The notes below the pieces were generated by a model. That model had not been told where the DNA came from and did no database searches. It saw only the letters and a list, made by a program, of their open reading frames with translations. A program made the position numbers and the translations under genes. This document shows positions 34,998-43,464 of a stretch of 64,000 bases of DNA, piece after piece; position 1 is the stretch's first letter; every line of letters begins with the position of its first letter. Origin of the DNA: Achromobacter piechaudii NBRC 102461 (GTDB lineage Bacteria; Pseudomonadota; Gammaproteobacteria; Burkholderiales; Burkholderiaceae_B); contig NZ_BCTK01000006.1 of assembly GCF_001571245.1 (NCBI RefSeq), forward strand, positions 1,054,001-1,118,000, written 5' to 3'.

Positions 34998-36593
34998 TCA
35001 TAGCGTTGCCTCTTCCAGCTGGCGCAGCCGGAAGCGCTGGATCTTTCCCGTGGCGGTCTTGGGCAGCTCTTCGGTGAAGTTGATCTGGCGCGGATATTTG
35101 AAGGGGGCAAGGTGCTGCTTCACATAGCGTTGAAGCGCGGCGCCCGTCTGTTCGTCGGGCTCGAAGCCGGGGCGCAGCACTACATAGGCTTTCGTCTTGA
35201 CCAGCCCGTCGTGGTCCGGCACGCCGATCACGGCCGCTTCCAGCACGGCTTCGTGCTGCACCAGGATGTTTTCGACTTCCACCGGCGAGACATACTGGCC
35301 GCTGACCTTGATCATGTCGTCGCTGCGGCCGGCGTAGGTGTAGTAGCCGTCGGCGTCGCAGGTGTATTTGTCGCCGCTTTTTAGCCAGTCGCCCAGGAAG
35401 CACTGACGCGTCTTGTCGCGGTTGTTCCAGTACATCAGCGCGGCGCTGGGGCCCTTGATGTAGAGGTCGCCGATGGCGCCGGGCGCAACTGGCGCGCCGC
35501 TGTCGTCGCGCAACTGCACTTCATACCCCGGCACGGGCTTGCCGGTGGTGCCGTAGCGCAGTTGCCCCGTCTGGTTCGAGATGAAGATGTGCAGCATTTC
35601 CGTCGAGCCGATGCCGTCCAGGATCTCGCAGCCGAAGTGCCGCGTGAAGCGTTCACCGATGTCGCGCGGCAGGGCCTCGCCGGCCGATGTGCAGACCCGC
35701 ATCGCAACTTGCTCGCGTGGCGGCAGTTCGGGCGAGGCCAACATGCTGGCGTACAAGGTGGGCACGCCGTAGAACACGGTGGGCCGGTGCCGCGTCAGGC
35801 GTTGGAACACTGCCTGGGGCGTGGGCCGTTCGCCCATCAGGATGACGGTGGCGCCCACCGACAGGGGAAAGGTCAGGCCGTTGCCCAGGCCATAGGCAAA
35901 GAACAGCTTGGCGGCGGAAAACACCACGTCGTCCTCGCGTATGCCCAGCACGGGCTTGGCATAGAGTTCGGCCGTGTGCCAGAGGTTGCCATGCGTGTGC
36001 ACGACGCCCTTGGGCTTGCCGGTGGAGCCGGACGAATACAGCCAGAAGGCGATCTCGTCGGACAGCGTGCGCACGGCCGGGGCCAGTGGCGCGGCGGCCA
36101 GCAGCGCTTCGAAATCCAGCGTGTCGATGTCGGCCGATGGCGTGTCGACGGGCTGTGAGACGACGGGCTGCGTGTCGACGGGCTGTGAAACGACCACGTG
36201 TTCGACATCGCCCGGCGTCTGCGCCAGCGCGGCCTGCAACGTGGGCAGCAGCGCGCCGGAGACGAATACGGCGCGCACGCGGCTGTGCGTCACGATGTAG
36301 GCGTAGTCGTCCGGCGTGAGCAGCGTGTTGACGGCCACCGGCACCACGCCGGCGTGCAACGCGCCCAGGAACACGACGGGCCAGTCCACCGTGTCCTGCA
36401 TCAAGAGCAGAATGCGTTCTTCGCGGCGCAGTCCCAGTTGCCGCAGCGCGCCGGCCATGCGCGCCACGCGTTCGGCCAGTTGCCCGTAGGTCAGCTGACG
36501 CGAGTCGTCGATGTAAGCGGGCTTGGCGGCGCGCGCGGCGTTCAGCGCCGCCAGATGGCTGGCGAAGTTCAATTCTGCGGGGCAGGTATTCAC
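34998..36593 (-). CDS. bclA: Benzoate-CoA ligase
   Basis: A 531-residue acyl-adenylate-forming enzyme. Motifs are the P-loop [31 protein letters not shown], the hinge GRSDDMIKVSGQYVSPVEVE and the catalytic Lys in LPKTATGKIQRFRLR. The group matches BclA/BadA, which make benzoyl-CoA from benzoate, CoA and ATP, the first step of the box pathway. The start is GTG at 36593 with an AGGAG ribosome site, not the longer upstream ATG. A 10-residue tandem repeat (VSQPVDTQPV/VSQPVDTPSA) sits around residue 140 in a surface linker. Confidence 0.93.
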   Translation of the reverse strand: MNTCPAELNFASHLAALNAARAAKPAYIDDSRQLTYGQLAERVARMAGALRQLGLRREERILLLMQDTVDWPVVFLGALHAGVVPVAVNTLLTPDDYAYIVTHSRVRAVFVSGALLPTLQAALAQTPGDVEHVVVSQPVDTQPVVSQPVDTPSADIDTLDFEALLAAAPLAPAVRTLSDEIAFWLYSSGSTGKPKGVVHTHGNLWHTAELYAKPVLGIREDDVVFSAAKLFFAYGLGNGLTFPLSVGATVILMGERPTPQAVFQRLTRHRPTVFYGVPTLYASMLASPELPPREQVAMRVCTSAGEALPRDIGERFTRHFGCEILDGIGSTEMLHIFISNQTGQLRYGTTGKPVPGYEVQLRDDSGAPVAPGAIGDLYIKGPSAALMYWNNRDKTRQCFLGDWLKSGDKYTCDADGYYTYAGRSDDMIKVSGQYVSPVEVENILVQHEAVLEAAVIGVPDHDGLVKTKAYVVLRPGFEPDEQTGAALQRYVKQHLAPFKYPRQINFTEELPKTATGKIQRFRLRQLEEATL

Positions 36594-36662
36594 GGTTGTC
36601 TCCTGATGTCCTGGTGGGGCGCGCCACGGCATTGTTTTTTTGTGGCCGGGCACGGGCGAAGG

Positions 36663-37139
36663 TCAGCCGCCCGGCCGCGTGAAGTCGATGGCGCCGCCGG
36701 GCAGCAGGTACAGCACCAGCGCGCGGCCTTGGGTCACGGTGGGGCTGTGCGCGCTGCCGGGGCCGTAGACGAGCCAGCCGGCGCCATGGCCGTCGAAGCG
36801 CGCGTCGGCGGTCAGCGGCATGATCAGGTCGATTTCGCCGTTGGGGTGGGCGTGGTGGGGGCCGGCCAGATCGTTCATGTCGACCACATCCACCGAGCAG
36901 CCGGCCAGATCGTCGGCCGGCTTGATGACGCGGCCGTAGCGGATGCCCCCGCCTTCGCGGTTGCACATCCATCCGTCTGCCACGCCCTGCTTACAGGCGG
37001 CGAAGATGCGCTCGTACAGCGCGCTGCCGGGGCCGGCCTCGCGGTTCAGCGTCGCCTGGAGCCCGTCATCCAGCGGCTGGTTCGCCACCAGGCGCGTGGC
37101 CTCTTGCATCAGGGCATGGAATTGATCTGGCGTGCTCAC
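36663..37139 (-). CDS. DUF4863 family protein (4-hydroxylaminobenzoate lyase-like)
   Basis: A 158-residue soluble protein. The C-terminal half (HHAHPNGEIDLIMPLTADARFDGHGAGWLVYGPGSAH) looks like a cupin-type fold with several histidines and a glutamate that could hold a metal. It resembles DUF4863, the family that includes the 4-hydroxylaminobenzoate lyase PnbB. The start is GTG at 37139 with a strong GGAGGAG site. It is the first gene of the leftward operon (this gene, bclA, liv genes), divergent from boxR. A nitrobenzoate role is not implied by the neighbours; its job in benzoate metabolism is unknown. Confidence 0.75.
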   Translation of the reverse strand: MSTPDQFHALMQEATRLVANQPLDDGLQATLNREAGPGSALYERIFAACKQGVADGWMCNREGGGIRYGRVIKPADDLAGCSVDVVDMNDLAGPHHAHPNGEIDLIMPLTADARFDGHGAGWLVYGPGSAHSPTVTQGRALVLYLLPGGAIDFTRPGG

Positions 37140-37234
37140 CGGGACTCCTCCTTTACACTGTCGGCGCCTTGGACGCGGCATGTATTTCAATGCCGCTTTT
37201 TTGCGCAATGACGGCTTGGAACTGCTTGGAAGGA

Positions 37235-37263
37235 AAAATAGTGCTTCCATACGAAAGGGTCAA
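37235..37263 (-). promoter_or_regulatory. Promoter of the DUF4863-bclA-liv operon
   Basis: On the minus strand, TTGACC (37263-37258) and TATTTT (37240-37235) are 17 bases apart. ATAGTGC repeats lie over the -10 and immediately upstream of the -35. Confidence 0.65.
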
Positions 37264-37276
37264 GCACTATAGTGCA
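37238..37276. promoter_or_regulatory. Putative BoxR operator repeats (ATAGTGC)
   Basis: Three copies of ATAGTGC are arranged as one direct (37238-37244) and a perfect back-to-back palindrome GCACTATAGTGC (37264-37275), which runs into a TGCA (37273-37276). They overlap the leftward promoter and a possible rightward boxR -10 (TATAGT, 37268-37273). Operators with TGCA repeats are described for the related BzdR/BoxR regulators of Azoarcus, as I recall. Confidence 0.6.
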
Positions 37277-37317
37277 TAAAACAAGGCTTATCAGGGTATT
37301 TGCGGAGTCAGCCAAAC

Positions 37318-38226
37318 ATGAACCAAGCGCTAGATGCGGCGCCATCCGAACCCAGGCGGGAAGCTTTCCTGGTGGCTTTAGGCGAGCGGGTGCGCCGCCT
37401 GCGAGCCATACGCGGCATGACGCGTAAGAGCCTGTCGCAAGTCACAGGGGTGTCAGAACGGCATCTGGCCAATCTTGAGCATGGGGTGGGCAATGCGTCC
37501 ATCCTCGTCCTGTTGCAGATCGCGCGCGCCTTCAACTGCGCGCTGGCCGAGCTGGTGGGGGACGTCACCACGGAATCGCCCGACTGGCTGCTGATCCGCG
37601 AACTGCTCAGTGGCCGCACGGAATCCGACCTGCAACGCGCGCGCGAAGCCCTGACCCAGCTGTTTGGCGTGGGCGCGGGGGCGCAGCGGCCCAACCGCAC
37701 GCAGCGCGTCGCGCTGATCGGCCTGCGCGGGGCGGGCAAATCCACGTTGGGGCAGATGCTGGCCGACGACCTGGGCTATCCCTTCGTCGAACTGAATCGC
37801 GAAATCGAGCGCGTGGCCGGGTGCAGCATCCTGGAAATCCACAACCTGTATGGCCCGAACGCCTATCGCCGCTACGAGCGGCGGGCGCTGGAAGAGGCGG
37901 TGCAGATCTATCCCGAGATGGTGCTGGCTACGCCCGGCGGGCTGGTGTCCGAACCCGCCACGCTGAACCTGCTGCTGGCCCACTGCTATACGGTATGGCT
38001 GCGCGCCACGCCGGAAGAACACATGGGCCGGGTCATGGCGCAAGGCGATTTCCGGCCCATGTCCGGCAATAACGAGGCCATGGCGGACCTTAAGCGCATC
38101 CTGGCCGGGCGCGAAGCCTTTTACGCCAAGGCCGACCTGACCTGGGTCACCAGCAACCTGGAAGTGCAGGAAAGTTTCGCCGGCCTGCGCACCCAGGTAC
38201 GCAAAGCCTGCGGCCTGCCGCTGTAA
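37318..38226 (+). CDS. boxR: BoxR, benzoyl-CoA-responsive regulator (XRE + shikimate kinase-like)
   Basis: A 302-residue regulator with the BzdR/BoxR architecture. An N-terminal XRE helix-turn-helix (residues about 20-80; MTRKSLSQVTGVSERHLANLEHG) is joined by a linker to a shikimate-kinase-like domain with P-loop GLRGAGKST (135-143). In BzdR/BoxR the kinase-like domain binds benzoyl-CoA and releases DNA, inducing the pathway. The ATG at 37318 is used rather than an upstream start. It lies between the two halves of the benzoate locus, with symmetric repeats in the gaps on both sides, so it should control both. Confidence 0.93.
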   Translation: MNQALDAAPSEPRREAFLVALGERVRRLRAIRGMTRKSLSQVTGVSERHLANLEHGVGNASILVLLQIARAFNCALAELVGDVTTESPDWLLIRELLSGRTESDLQRAREALTQLFGVGAGAQRPNRTQRVALIGLRGAGKSTLGQMLADDLGYPFVELNREIERVAGCSILEIHNLYGPNAYRRYERRALEEAVQIYPEMVLATPGGLVSEPATLNLLLAHCYTVWLRATPEEHMGRVMAQGDFRPMSGNNEAMADLKRILAGREAFYAKADLTWVTSNLEVQESFAGLRTQVRKACGLPL

Positions 38227-38229
38227 ACC

Positions 38230-38302
38230 TGCACTTTTCTGCATGTCTCGCTTGACGTGCGTTTTTGCCTGAACTAATCTGCACAATAATTCATGTAATG
38301 CA
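38230..38302 (+). promoter_or_regulatory. boxC promoter with TGCA operator repeats
   Basis: TTGACG (38252-38257) and TAATCT (38275-38280) are 17 bases apart, 63 bases before the boxC ATG. Four TGCA boxes surround them: 38230-38233 and 38240-38243 (TGCA-N6-TGCA) upstream of the -35, 38280-38283 overlapping the -10, and 38299-38302 downstream. This fits repression by BoxR. Confidence 0.65.
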
Positions 38303-38343
38303 GTATTTTTCCTGTTCAGGCAGGGCGTACGAGGAGACACACC

Positions 38344-40032
38344 ATGAGCAGCACCGCAAACGGGCTGGACACCCGGCCCGAGGCCCGCGTCGATTTCCGC
38401 ACCCGGCCCGACCTGTATCGCCATTGGCGCCTGACGTTCGATGGCCCCGTCGCCACGCTGGCGATGGACGTGGCCGAAGACGGCGGCCTGCGCCCCGGCT
38501 ACAAGCTCAAGCTGAACTCCTATGACCTGGGCGTAGACATCGAGCTACACGACGCGCTGCAACGCATCCGCTTCGAACATCCCGAAGTGAAAAGCGTGGT
38601 GGTCACCAGCATGAAAGACCGCATCTTCTGTTCGGGCGCGAATATTTTCATGCTGGGGCTGTCGTCGCATGCGTGGAAGGTCAACTTCTGCAAGTTCACC
38701 AACGAAACGCGCAACGGCATCGAAGACTCCAGCCGCCACAGCGGCCTGAAATTCATCGCGGCGCTGAACGGCGCCTGCGCAGGCGGCGGCTATGAACTGG
38801 CGCTGGCCTGCGACGAAATCCTGCTGGTGGACGACCGTTCCTCTTCGGTGGCCTTGCCGGAAGTACCGCTGCTGGGCGTGCTGCCCGGCACGGGCGGCCT
38901 GACGCGCGTCACCGACAAGCGCCGCGTCCGCCACGATCACGCCGACATCTTCTGCACGCTGGTCGAAGGCGTGCGCGGCCAGCGCGCCAAGGATTGGCGG
39001 CTGGTGGACGACGTGGTCAAGCCCGCACGCTTTGACGAGGCGGTGCGTGAACGCGCGCTGGCGCTGGCCGAAGGCAGCCACCGCCCGGGCGGCGAACGCG
39101 GCATCGCGCTTACGCCCATCGAACGTACCGAATCCCCCGATCGCCTGTCGTATCGCTACGTGGACATACAGCTGGACCGCGACAAGCGGCTGGCCACCTG
39201 GACCGTGCGCGCCCCGCAGGACGCGGTGCAATCCGAACTGGACGACATCGTCGCGGCGGGCGCTGCGTGGTGGCCCTTGCAGATGGCGCGCGAACTCGAT
39301 GACGCCATCCTGTCCATGCGCACCAACGAACTGGACATCGGCACCTGGATCTTCAAGGCCGAAGGCGACGCCGACGCCGTGCTCGCCGCCGACGTGGCGC
39401 TGGAGCGGCATGCGGACCACTGGTTCGTGCGCGAAACCGCCGGCATGCTGCGCCGCACGCTGGCGCGCCTGGACGTCACCTCGCGCAGCCTGTTCGCGCT
39501 GATCGAGCCGGGTTCCTGCTTTGCCGGCACGCTGCTGGAACTGGCGCTGGCCGCCGACCGCAGCTACATGCTGGACAACGAGGCCGAACCCGACGCCCCC
39601 GCCGCGCAGGTCGTGGTGGGCGAACGAAATTTCGGCGCGTATCCGATGGTCAATGGCCAGAGCCGGCTGCAACGCCGCTTCTATGAAGAGACTGGGCCGA
39701 TGGAAGCCGTGCGCGCGCGCGCTGGCCAGCGCCTGTCCGCGCAAGACGCCCTGGAACTGGGCCTGGTCACCTATGCGCCGGACAGCATCGATTGGGATGA
39801 CGAAGTGCGCATGATGCTGGAAGAGCGCCGCGCGCTGTCGCCCGACGCCTTGACCGGGCTGGAAGCCAATCTGCGCTTTGGCGGCCAGGAAACGATGGAA
39901 ACGCGCATCTTCGGCCGGCTCACCGCCTGGCAGAACTGGATCTTCAACCGTCCCAATGCGGCCGGCGACAAGGGCGCGTTAAAGCTCTACGGCAAGGGCG
40001 AGCAGGCCACGTTCGACTGGAACCGGGTCTGA
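38344..40032 (+). CDS. boxC: Benzoyl-CoA-dihydrodiol lyase (ring-cleaving)
   Basis: A 562-residue enzyme of the crotonase superfamily. The oxyanion-hole segments are CSGANIFMLG (residues 96-105) and NGACAGGGYELALACDE (142-158), followed by a second crotonase-like half. BoxC opens the ring of 2,3-epoxybenzoyl-CoA hydrolytically, giving 3,4-dehydroadipyl-CoA semialdehyde and formate. Length matches characterised BoxC. A GAGGAGA ribosome site precedes the ATG. It is the first gene of the boxCBA operon. Confidence 0.96.
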   Translation: MSSTANGLDTRPEARVDFRTRPDLYRHWRLTFDGPVATLAMDVAEDGGLRPGYKLKLNSYDLGVDIELHDALQRIRFEHPEVKSVVVTSMKDRIFCSGANIFMLGLSSHAWKVNFCKFTNETRNGIEDSSRHSGLKFIAALNGACAGGGYELALACDEILLVDDRSSSVALPEVPLLGVLPGTGGLTRVTDKRRVRHDHADIFCTLVEGVRGQRAKDWRLVDDVVKPARFDEAVRERALALAEGSHRPGGERGIALTPIERTESPDRLSYRYVDIQLDRDKRLATWTVRAPQDAVQSELDDIVAAGAAWWPLQMARELDDAILSMRTNELDIGTWIFKAEGDADAVLAADVALERHADHWFVRETAGMLRRTLARLDVTSRSLFALIEPGSCFAGTLLELALAADRSYMLDNEAEPDAPAAQVVVGERNFGAYPMVNGQSRLQRRFYEETGPMEAVRARAGQRLSAQDALELGLVTYAPDSIDWDDEVRMMLEERRALSPDALTGLEANLRFGGQETMETRIFGRLTAWQNWIFNRPNAAGDKGALKLYGKGEQATFDWNRV

Positions 40033-40062
40033 ACCCGGTCTGAAAAAACAAGGAGCGAGACA

Positions 40063-41490
40063 ATGTCTGGAATCAACTACACCGATAAGATCCCCAATAA
40101 CGTCAACTTGTCCGGCGACCGCACCTTGCAACGCGCGCTGGAACACTGGCAACCCAACTACCTGCAATGGTGGCAGGACATGGGCCCCGACGGCTCGCAT
40201 GGTTTCGATGTCTACCTGCGCACGGCCGTCAGCGTGGAACCCGACGGCTGGGCCAACTTCAACCACGTGCGCATGCCGGACTACCGCTGGGGTATTTTCC
40301 TGGCGCCGCAGGACGGCCAGCGCAAGATCCACTTCGGCGAGAACATGGGCCGCGACGTCTGGCAGGACGTGCCCGGCGAACATCGCGCCAACCTGCGCCG
40401 CATCATCGTGACGCAGGGCGACACCGAGCCCGCCTCGATCGAGCAGCAGCGCCACCTGGGCCTGACCGCGCCGTCGCAGTACGACCTGCGCAACCTGTTC
40501 CAGATCAACGTCGAAGAAGGCCGTCATTTATGGGCCATGGTGTATCTGCTGCACCGCTATTTCGGCCGCGATGGCCGCGAAGAGGCCGATGCGCTGTTGC
40601 AACGCACGTCGGGCGATGCCGACAACCCGCGCATCCTGGGCGCGTTCAACGAAAAGACGCCGGACTGGCTGGCGTTCTACATGTTCACGTACTTCACCGA
40701 CCGCGACGGCAAGTTCCAGCTGTGCGCGTTGGCCGAGTCCAGCTTCGATCCGCTGGCTCGCACCACGAAGTTCATGCTGACCGAGGAAGCGCATCACATG
40801 TTCGTGGGCGAGTCCGGCATTTCGCGCGTCATCCAGCGCACTTGCGAAGTGATGAACCAGCTCAAGACCGATGACCCCGAAAGCGTGCGCGCGGCCGGCG
40901 TGATCGACCTGCCCACCATCCAGCGCTACCTGAATTTCCACTACAGCGTCACCATCGATCTGTTTGGCGCGGACCAGTCCTCGAACGCCGCCATCTTCTA
41001 TGGTTCGGGCCTGAAAGGGCGCTATGAAGAATCCAAGCGTACCGACGACCATCAACTGAAGAACGACACCTATCGCGTGCTGACGGTCAACAACGGCAAG
41101 CTCAATGAAGTCGAAGTGCCGATGCTGAACGCCTTGAACGAAGTGCTGCGCGACGACTTCATCCGCGATTCCGTCGCGGGCATCGGCCGCTGGAACAAGG
41201 TCATCGAGAAAAGCGGCATTCCGTTCCGGCTGCACGTGCCGCACAAGGCGTTCAACCGCCAGATCGGCACGTTGGCCGGCATCCGCATGTCGCCCGAAGG
41301 CGAGATCCTGTCTGAATCGCAATGGCAGGCGAACAGCCACAAGTGGCTGCCCACGCCCGAGGACCGCGCGTTTGTCGCCTCGCTGATGGGGCGCGTCACC
41401 GAGCCCGGCAAATTCGCCAACTGGATCGCGCCGCCCGTCATGGGCATCAACCGCCAGCCGGTCAATTTTGACTACGTCCGTTTCAACTGA
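40063..41490 (+). CDS. boxB: Benzoyl-CoA 2,3-epoxidase, oxygenase component
   Basis: A 475-residue di-iron oxygenase. Candidate iron ligands are Glu122, Glu152 and His155 (EEGRH), Asp213, and Glu242 with His245 (TEEAHH). These have the same spacing as the ligands I recall for Azoarcus evansii BoxB, offset by two. With electrons from BoxA and O2 it forms the 2,3-epoxide of benzoyl-CoA. The gene starts 30 bases after boxC with an AAGGAG site. A stable hairpin follows in the boxB-boxA gap. Confidence 0.96.
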   Translation: MSGINYTDKIPNNVNLSGDRTLQRALEHWQPNYLQWWQDMGPDGSHGFDVYLRTAVSVEPDGWANFNHVRMPDYRWGIFLAPQDGQRKIHFGENMGRDVWQDVPGEHRANLRRIIVTQGDTEPASIEQQRHLGLTAPSQYDLRNLFQINVEEGRHLWAMVYLLHRYFGRDGREEADALLQRTSGDADNPRILGAFNEKTPDWLAFYMFTYFTDRDGKFQLCALAESSFDPLARTTKFMLTEEAHHMFVGESGISRVIQRTCEVMNQLKTDDPESVRAAGVIDLPTIQRYLNFHYSVTIDLFGADQSSNAAIFYGSGLKGRYEESKRTDDHQLKNDTYRVLTVNNGKLNEVEVPMLNALNEVLRDDFIRDSVAGIGRWNKVIEKSGIPFRLHVPHKAFNRQIGTLAGIRMSPEGEILSESQWQANSHKWLPTPEDRAFVASLMGRVTEPGKFANWIAPPVMGINRQPVNFDYVRFN

Positions 41491-41500
41491 AGGCGTCGAG

Positions 41501-41520
41501 GGCGGCGCGTTGGCGCCGCC
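41501..41520. other. boxB-boxA intercistronic hairpin (GGCGGC family)
   Basis: 8-bp stem GGCGGCGC / GCGCCGCC with a GTTG loop starts 10 bases after boxB. It lacks a T-run. It may stabilise the boxCB message so that more oxygenase than reductase is made. Confidence 0.5.
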
Positions 41521-41544
41521 TGTCCGCGCATTGGGAAGACCGCG

Positions 41545-42795
41545 ATGAACGCCCCCTTACCCGTAGACGTGCTCCGGCAGCACCTGATCGATCCCGAGAT
41601 CTGCATCCGCTGCAATACCTGCGAAGAGACCTGTCCGGTCGACGCCATCACGCACGATTCCAACAACTACGTGGTGGACCCCGACATCTGCAATGGCTGC
41701 ATGGCCTGCGTGCCGCCGTGCCCGACGGGGTCGATCGACAACTGGCGGCTGATGGTGCGCAGCGAAGCGTATTCGGTGCAGGAACAGCTGGGTTGGGAAG
41801 AGCTGCCCAAGGAAAAATCCCTGCCGACGCCCGCCGTGGAATCCGACGTGCTGGCGCCCGCCGCCGATGCGGCCTTGCCGGCCAGCGCGCCGGGCGTCGC
41901 CGCCACGTTCACGCCGGCCGGCGCCAGCGTGCCGCCGTGGTCGGCCGCGCATCCCTACGTCAATCTGTACACGCACAAGACGCCCATGACGGCGACCGTC
42001 GTGGGCAACTACCGCGTGACGGGCGCTGACACCGAAAGCGATATTCACCACATCGTGCTGGACTTCGGCGAGTTGCCGTTTCCGGTGTTGGAAGGGCAGT
42101 CGATCGGCATCCTGCCCCCCGGGCTGGACGCGCAGGGCCGCCCGCATCACGCGCGCCAGTATTCGTTGGCAAGTCCGCGCGATGGCGAGCGCGCCGGCTA
42201 CAACAACCTGTCCTTGACGGTAAAGCGCGTCACCGAAAACCACGGCGGGGCGGCGGCGCACGGCGTGTGTTCCAACTACCTGTGCGATCTGGCCAAGAAC
42301 GATACCGTGCAGGTCATCGGCCCCTTCGGCCACACGTTCCTGATGCCGAACCACCCGCGCGCCAACCTCATCATGATCTGCACGGGCACCGGGTCAGCGC
42401 CGATGCGCGCCATGACCGAGCGCTACCGACGCCGCATCGATACCGGCGAAAACGGCAAGCTGATGCTGTTCTTTGGCGCGCGCACCGAACGCGAACTGCC
42501 GTACTTCGGCCCGCTGATGAAACTGCCACGCGACTTCATCGACATCAATCTTGCGCTGTCGCGCGAGGCTGGGCAGCCCAAGCGCTACGTGCAGGACCTG
42601 ATCCGCGATCGCGCCGAGCAGGTATGCGCGCTGCTGGCGGACCGTAACACCTGCATCTACGTGTGCGGCTTGAAGGGGATGGAAGTCGGCGTGCTGGACG
42701 CCTTGCGTGACGTGACGATGCAATCGGGGCAGGATTGGTCTATTCTGCACGATGTGCTGCGCCGCGAAGGGCGTCTGCATTTCGAGACCTACTAG
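41545..42795 (+). CDS. boxA: Benzoyl-CoA 2,3-epoxidase, reductase component
   Basis: A 416-residue iron-sulfur flavoprotein. Two 4Fe-4S motifs lie at the N-terminus (Cys20, 23, 26, 30 and Cys49, 52, 55, 59, in [14 protein letters not shown] and [14 protein letters not shown]). A variable Ala/Pro-rich linker (about 85-130) joins them to a ferredoxin-NADP reductase-like domain with [11 protein letters not shown] (FAD), [16 protein letters not shown] and [13 protein letters not shown] (NADPH). BoxA passes electrons from NADPH to BoxB. Confidence 0.96.
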   Translation: MNAPLPVDVLRQHLIDPEICIRCNTCEETCPVDAITHDSNNYVVDPDICNGCMACVPPCPTGSIDNWRLMVRSEAYSVQEQLGWEELPKEKSLPTPAVESDVLAPAADAALPASAPGVAATFTPAGASVPPWSAAHPYVNLYTHKTPMTATVVGNYRVTGADTESDIHHIVLDFGELPFPVLEGQSIGILPPGLDAQGRPHHARQYSLASPRDGERAGYNNLSLTVKRVTENHGGAAAHGVCSNYLCDLAKNDTVQVIGPFGHTFLMPNHPRANLIMICTGTGSAPMRAMTERYRRRIDTGENGKLMLFFGARTERELPYFGPLMKLPRDFIDINLALSREAGQPKRYVQDLIRDRAEQVCALLADRNTCIYVCGLKGMEVGVLDALRDVTMQSGQDWSILHDVLRREGRLHFETY

Positions 42796-42876
42796 CGTCA
42801 CCTAACCTTGGCGCCATGTAAAAACGGCGTCGTTCACCAACAGGCATTCGTGCCAGACGAAGGTGGTGAAGACCAC

Positions 42877-42895
42877 GGCGCGCCTTGAGCGCGCC
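42877..42895 (+). terminator. Hairpin after boxA, possible weak terminator
   Basis: 7-bp stem GGCGCGC / GCGCGCC with a CTTGA loop, followed by GCTTGCTTTT. It belongs to the same GC hairpin family as the boxB-boxA element. It may only partly stop transcription into the MaoC gene. Confidence 0.5.
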
Positions 42896-42922
42896 GCTTG
42901 CTTTTCGGGGGAAATAAAACAA

Positions 42923-43366
42923 ATGAAGTTCGCTGAATTCAAGGACGGCATGCTGATAAAGGCCGGTCCCGTCACGATTACCGAAGCCGAGATCCTGGAG
43001 TTCGCCCGCAAGTTCGACCCGCAGTGGTTCCATACCGACCCGCAACGCGCGGCGGAAGGGCGCTGGGGCGGGCTGATCGCCAGCGGGTGGCACACCTGCG
43101 CGCTGGCCATGCGCATGGCCGTGGACGCGGCGCTGCATGACTCGGAATCGTTTGGTTCGCCGGGCCTGGGCGAAGTGCGCTGGCGCACGCCGGTGCGCCC
43201 GGGCGACACCCTGCGGCTGGAAGCGCGCGTGCAAGGCGCGCGCACCTCGTCCTCGCGCCCCGACCTGGGCATCATCACGTGGTCGTGGACGGTCATCAAC
43301 CAGCACGACGAAGGCGTGCTGGAAATGGATGCGACGAGCCTGTTCGATCTGTCGGGCGAGAACTAA
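42923..43366 (+). CDS. MaoC-like (R)-hydratase family protein
   Basis: A 147-residue hot-dog-fold protein. The catalytic dyad appears in ILEFARKFDPQWFHTDP (Asp and His of the hydratase 2 motif), followed by GLIASGWHTCALAMRM. Such proteins hydrate trans-2-enoyl-CoAs or related thioesters. The ATG at 42923 (MKFAEFKDG) is preferred to one 20 codons upstream inside the hairpin region. It trails boxCBA by 127 bases and could act on the dehydroadipyl-CoA side of the benzoate pathway; this is inference from position. Confidence 0.85.
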   Translation: MKFAEFKDGMLIKAGPVTITEAEILEFARKFDPQWFHTDPQRAAEGRWGGLIASGWHTCALAMRMAVDAALHDSESFGSPGLGEVRWRTPVRPGDTLRLEARVQGARTSSSRPDLGIITWSWTVINQHDEGVLEMDATSLFDLSGEN

Positions 43367-43410
43367 GCGCTGTATCGCCCACGCCGCTGCCCACGCGTCG
43401 GCGGCCCAAA

Positions 43411-43443
43411 GAAAAACCGCCTTCGATCGAAGGCGGTTTTTTC
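43411..43443. terminator. Bidirectional intrinsic terminator
   Basis: Perfect palindrome with stem CCGCCTTCGA / TCGAAGGCGG (43417-43436), flanked by AAAAA on one side and TTTTTT on the other. It serves both the MaoC gene (+) and gcdH (-). Confidence 0.93.
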
Positions 43444-43464
43444 ATTCAAAGGCCAGGCAAGCGA

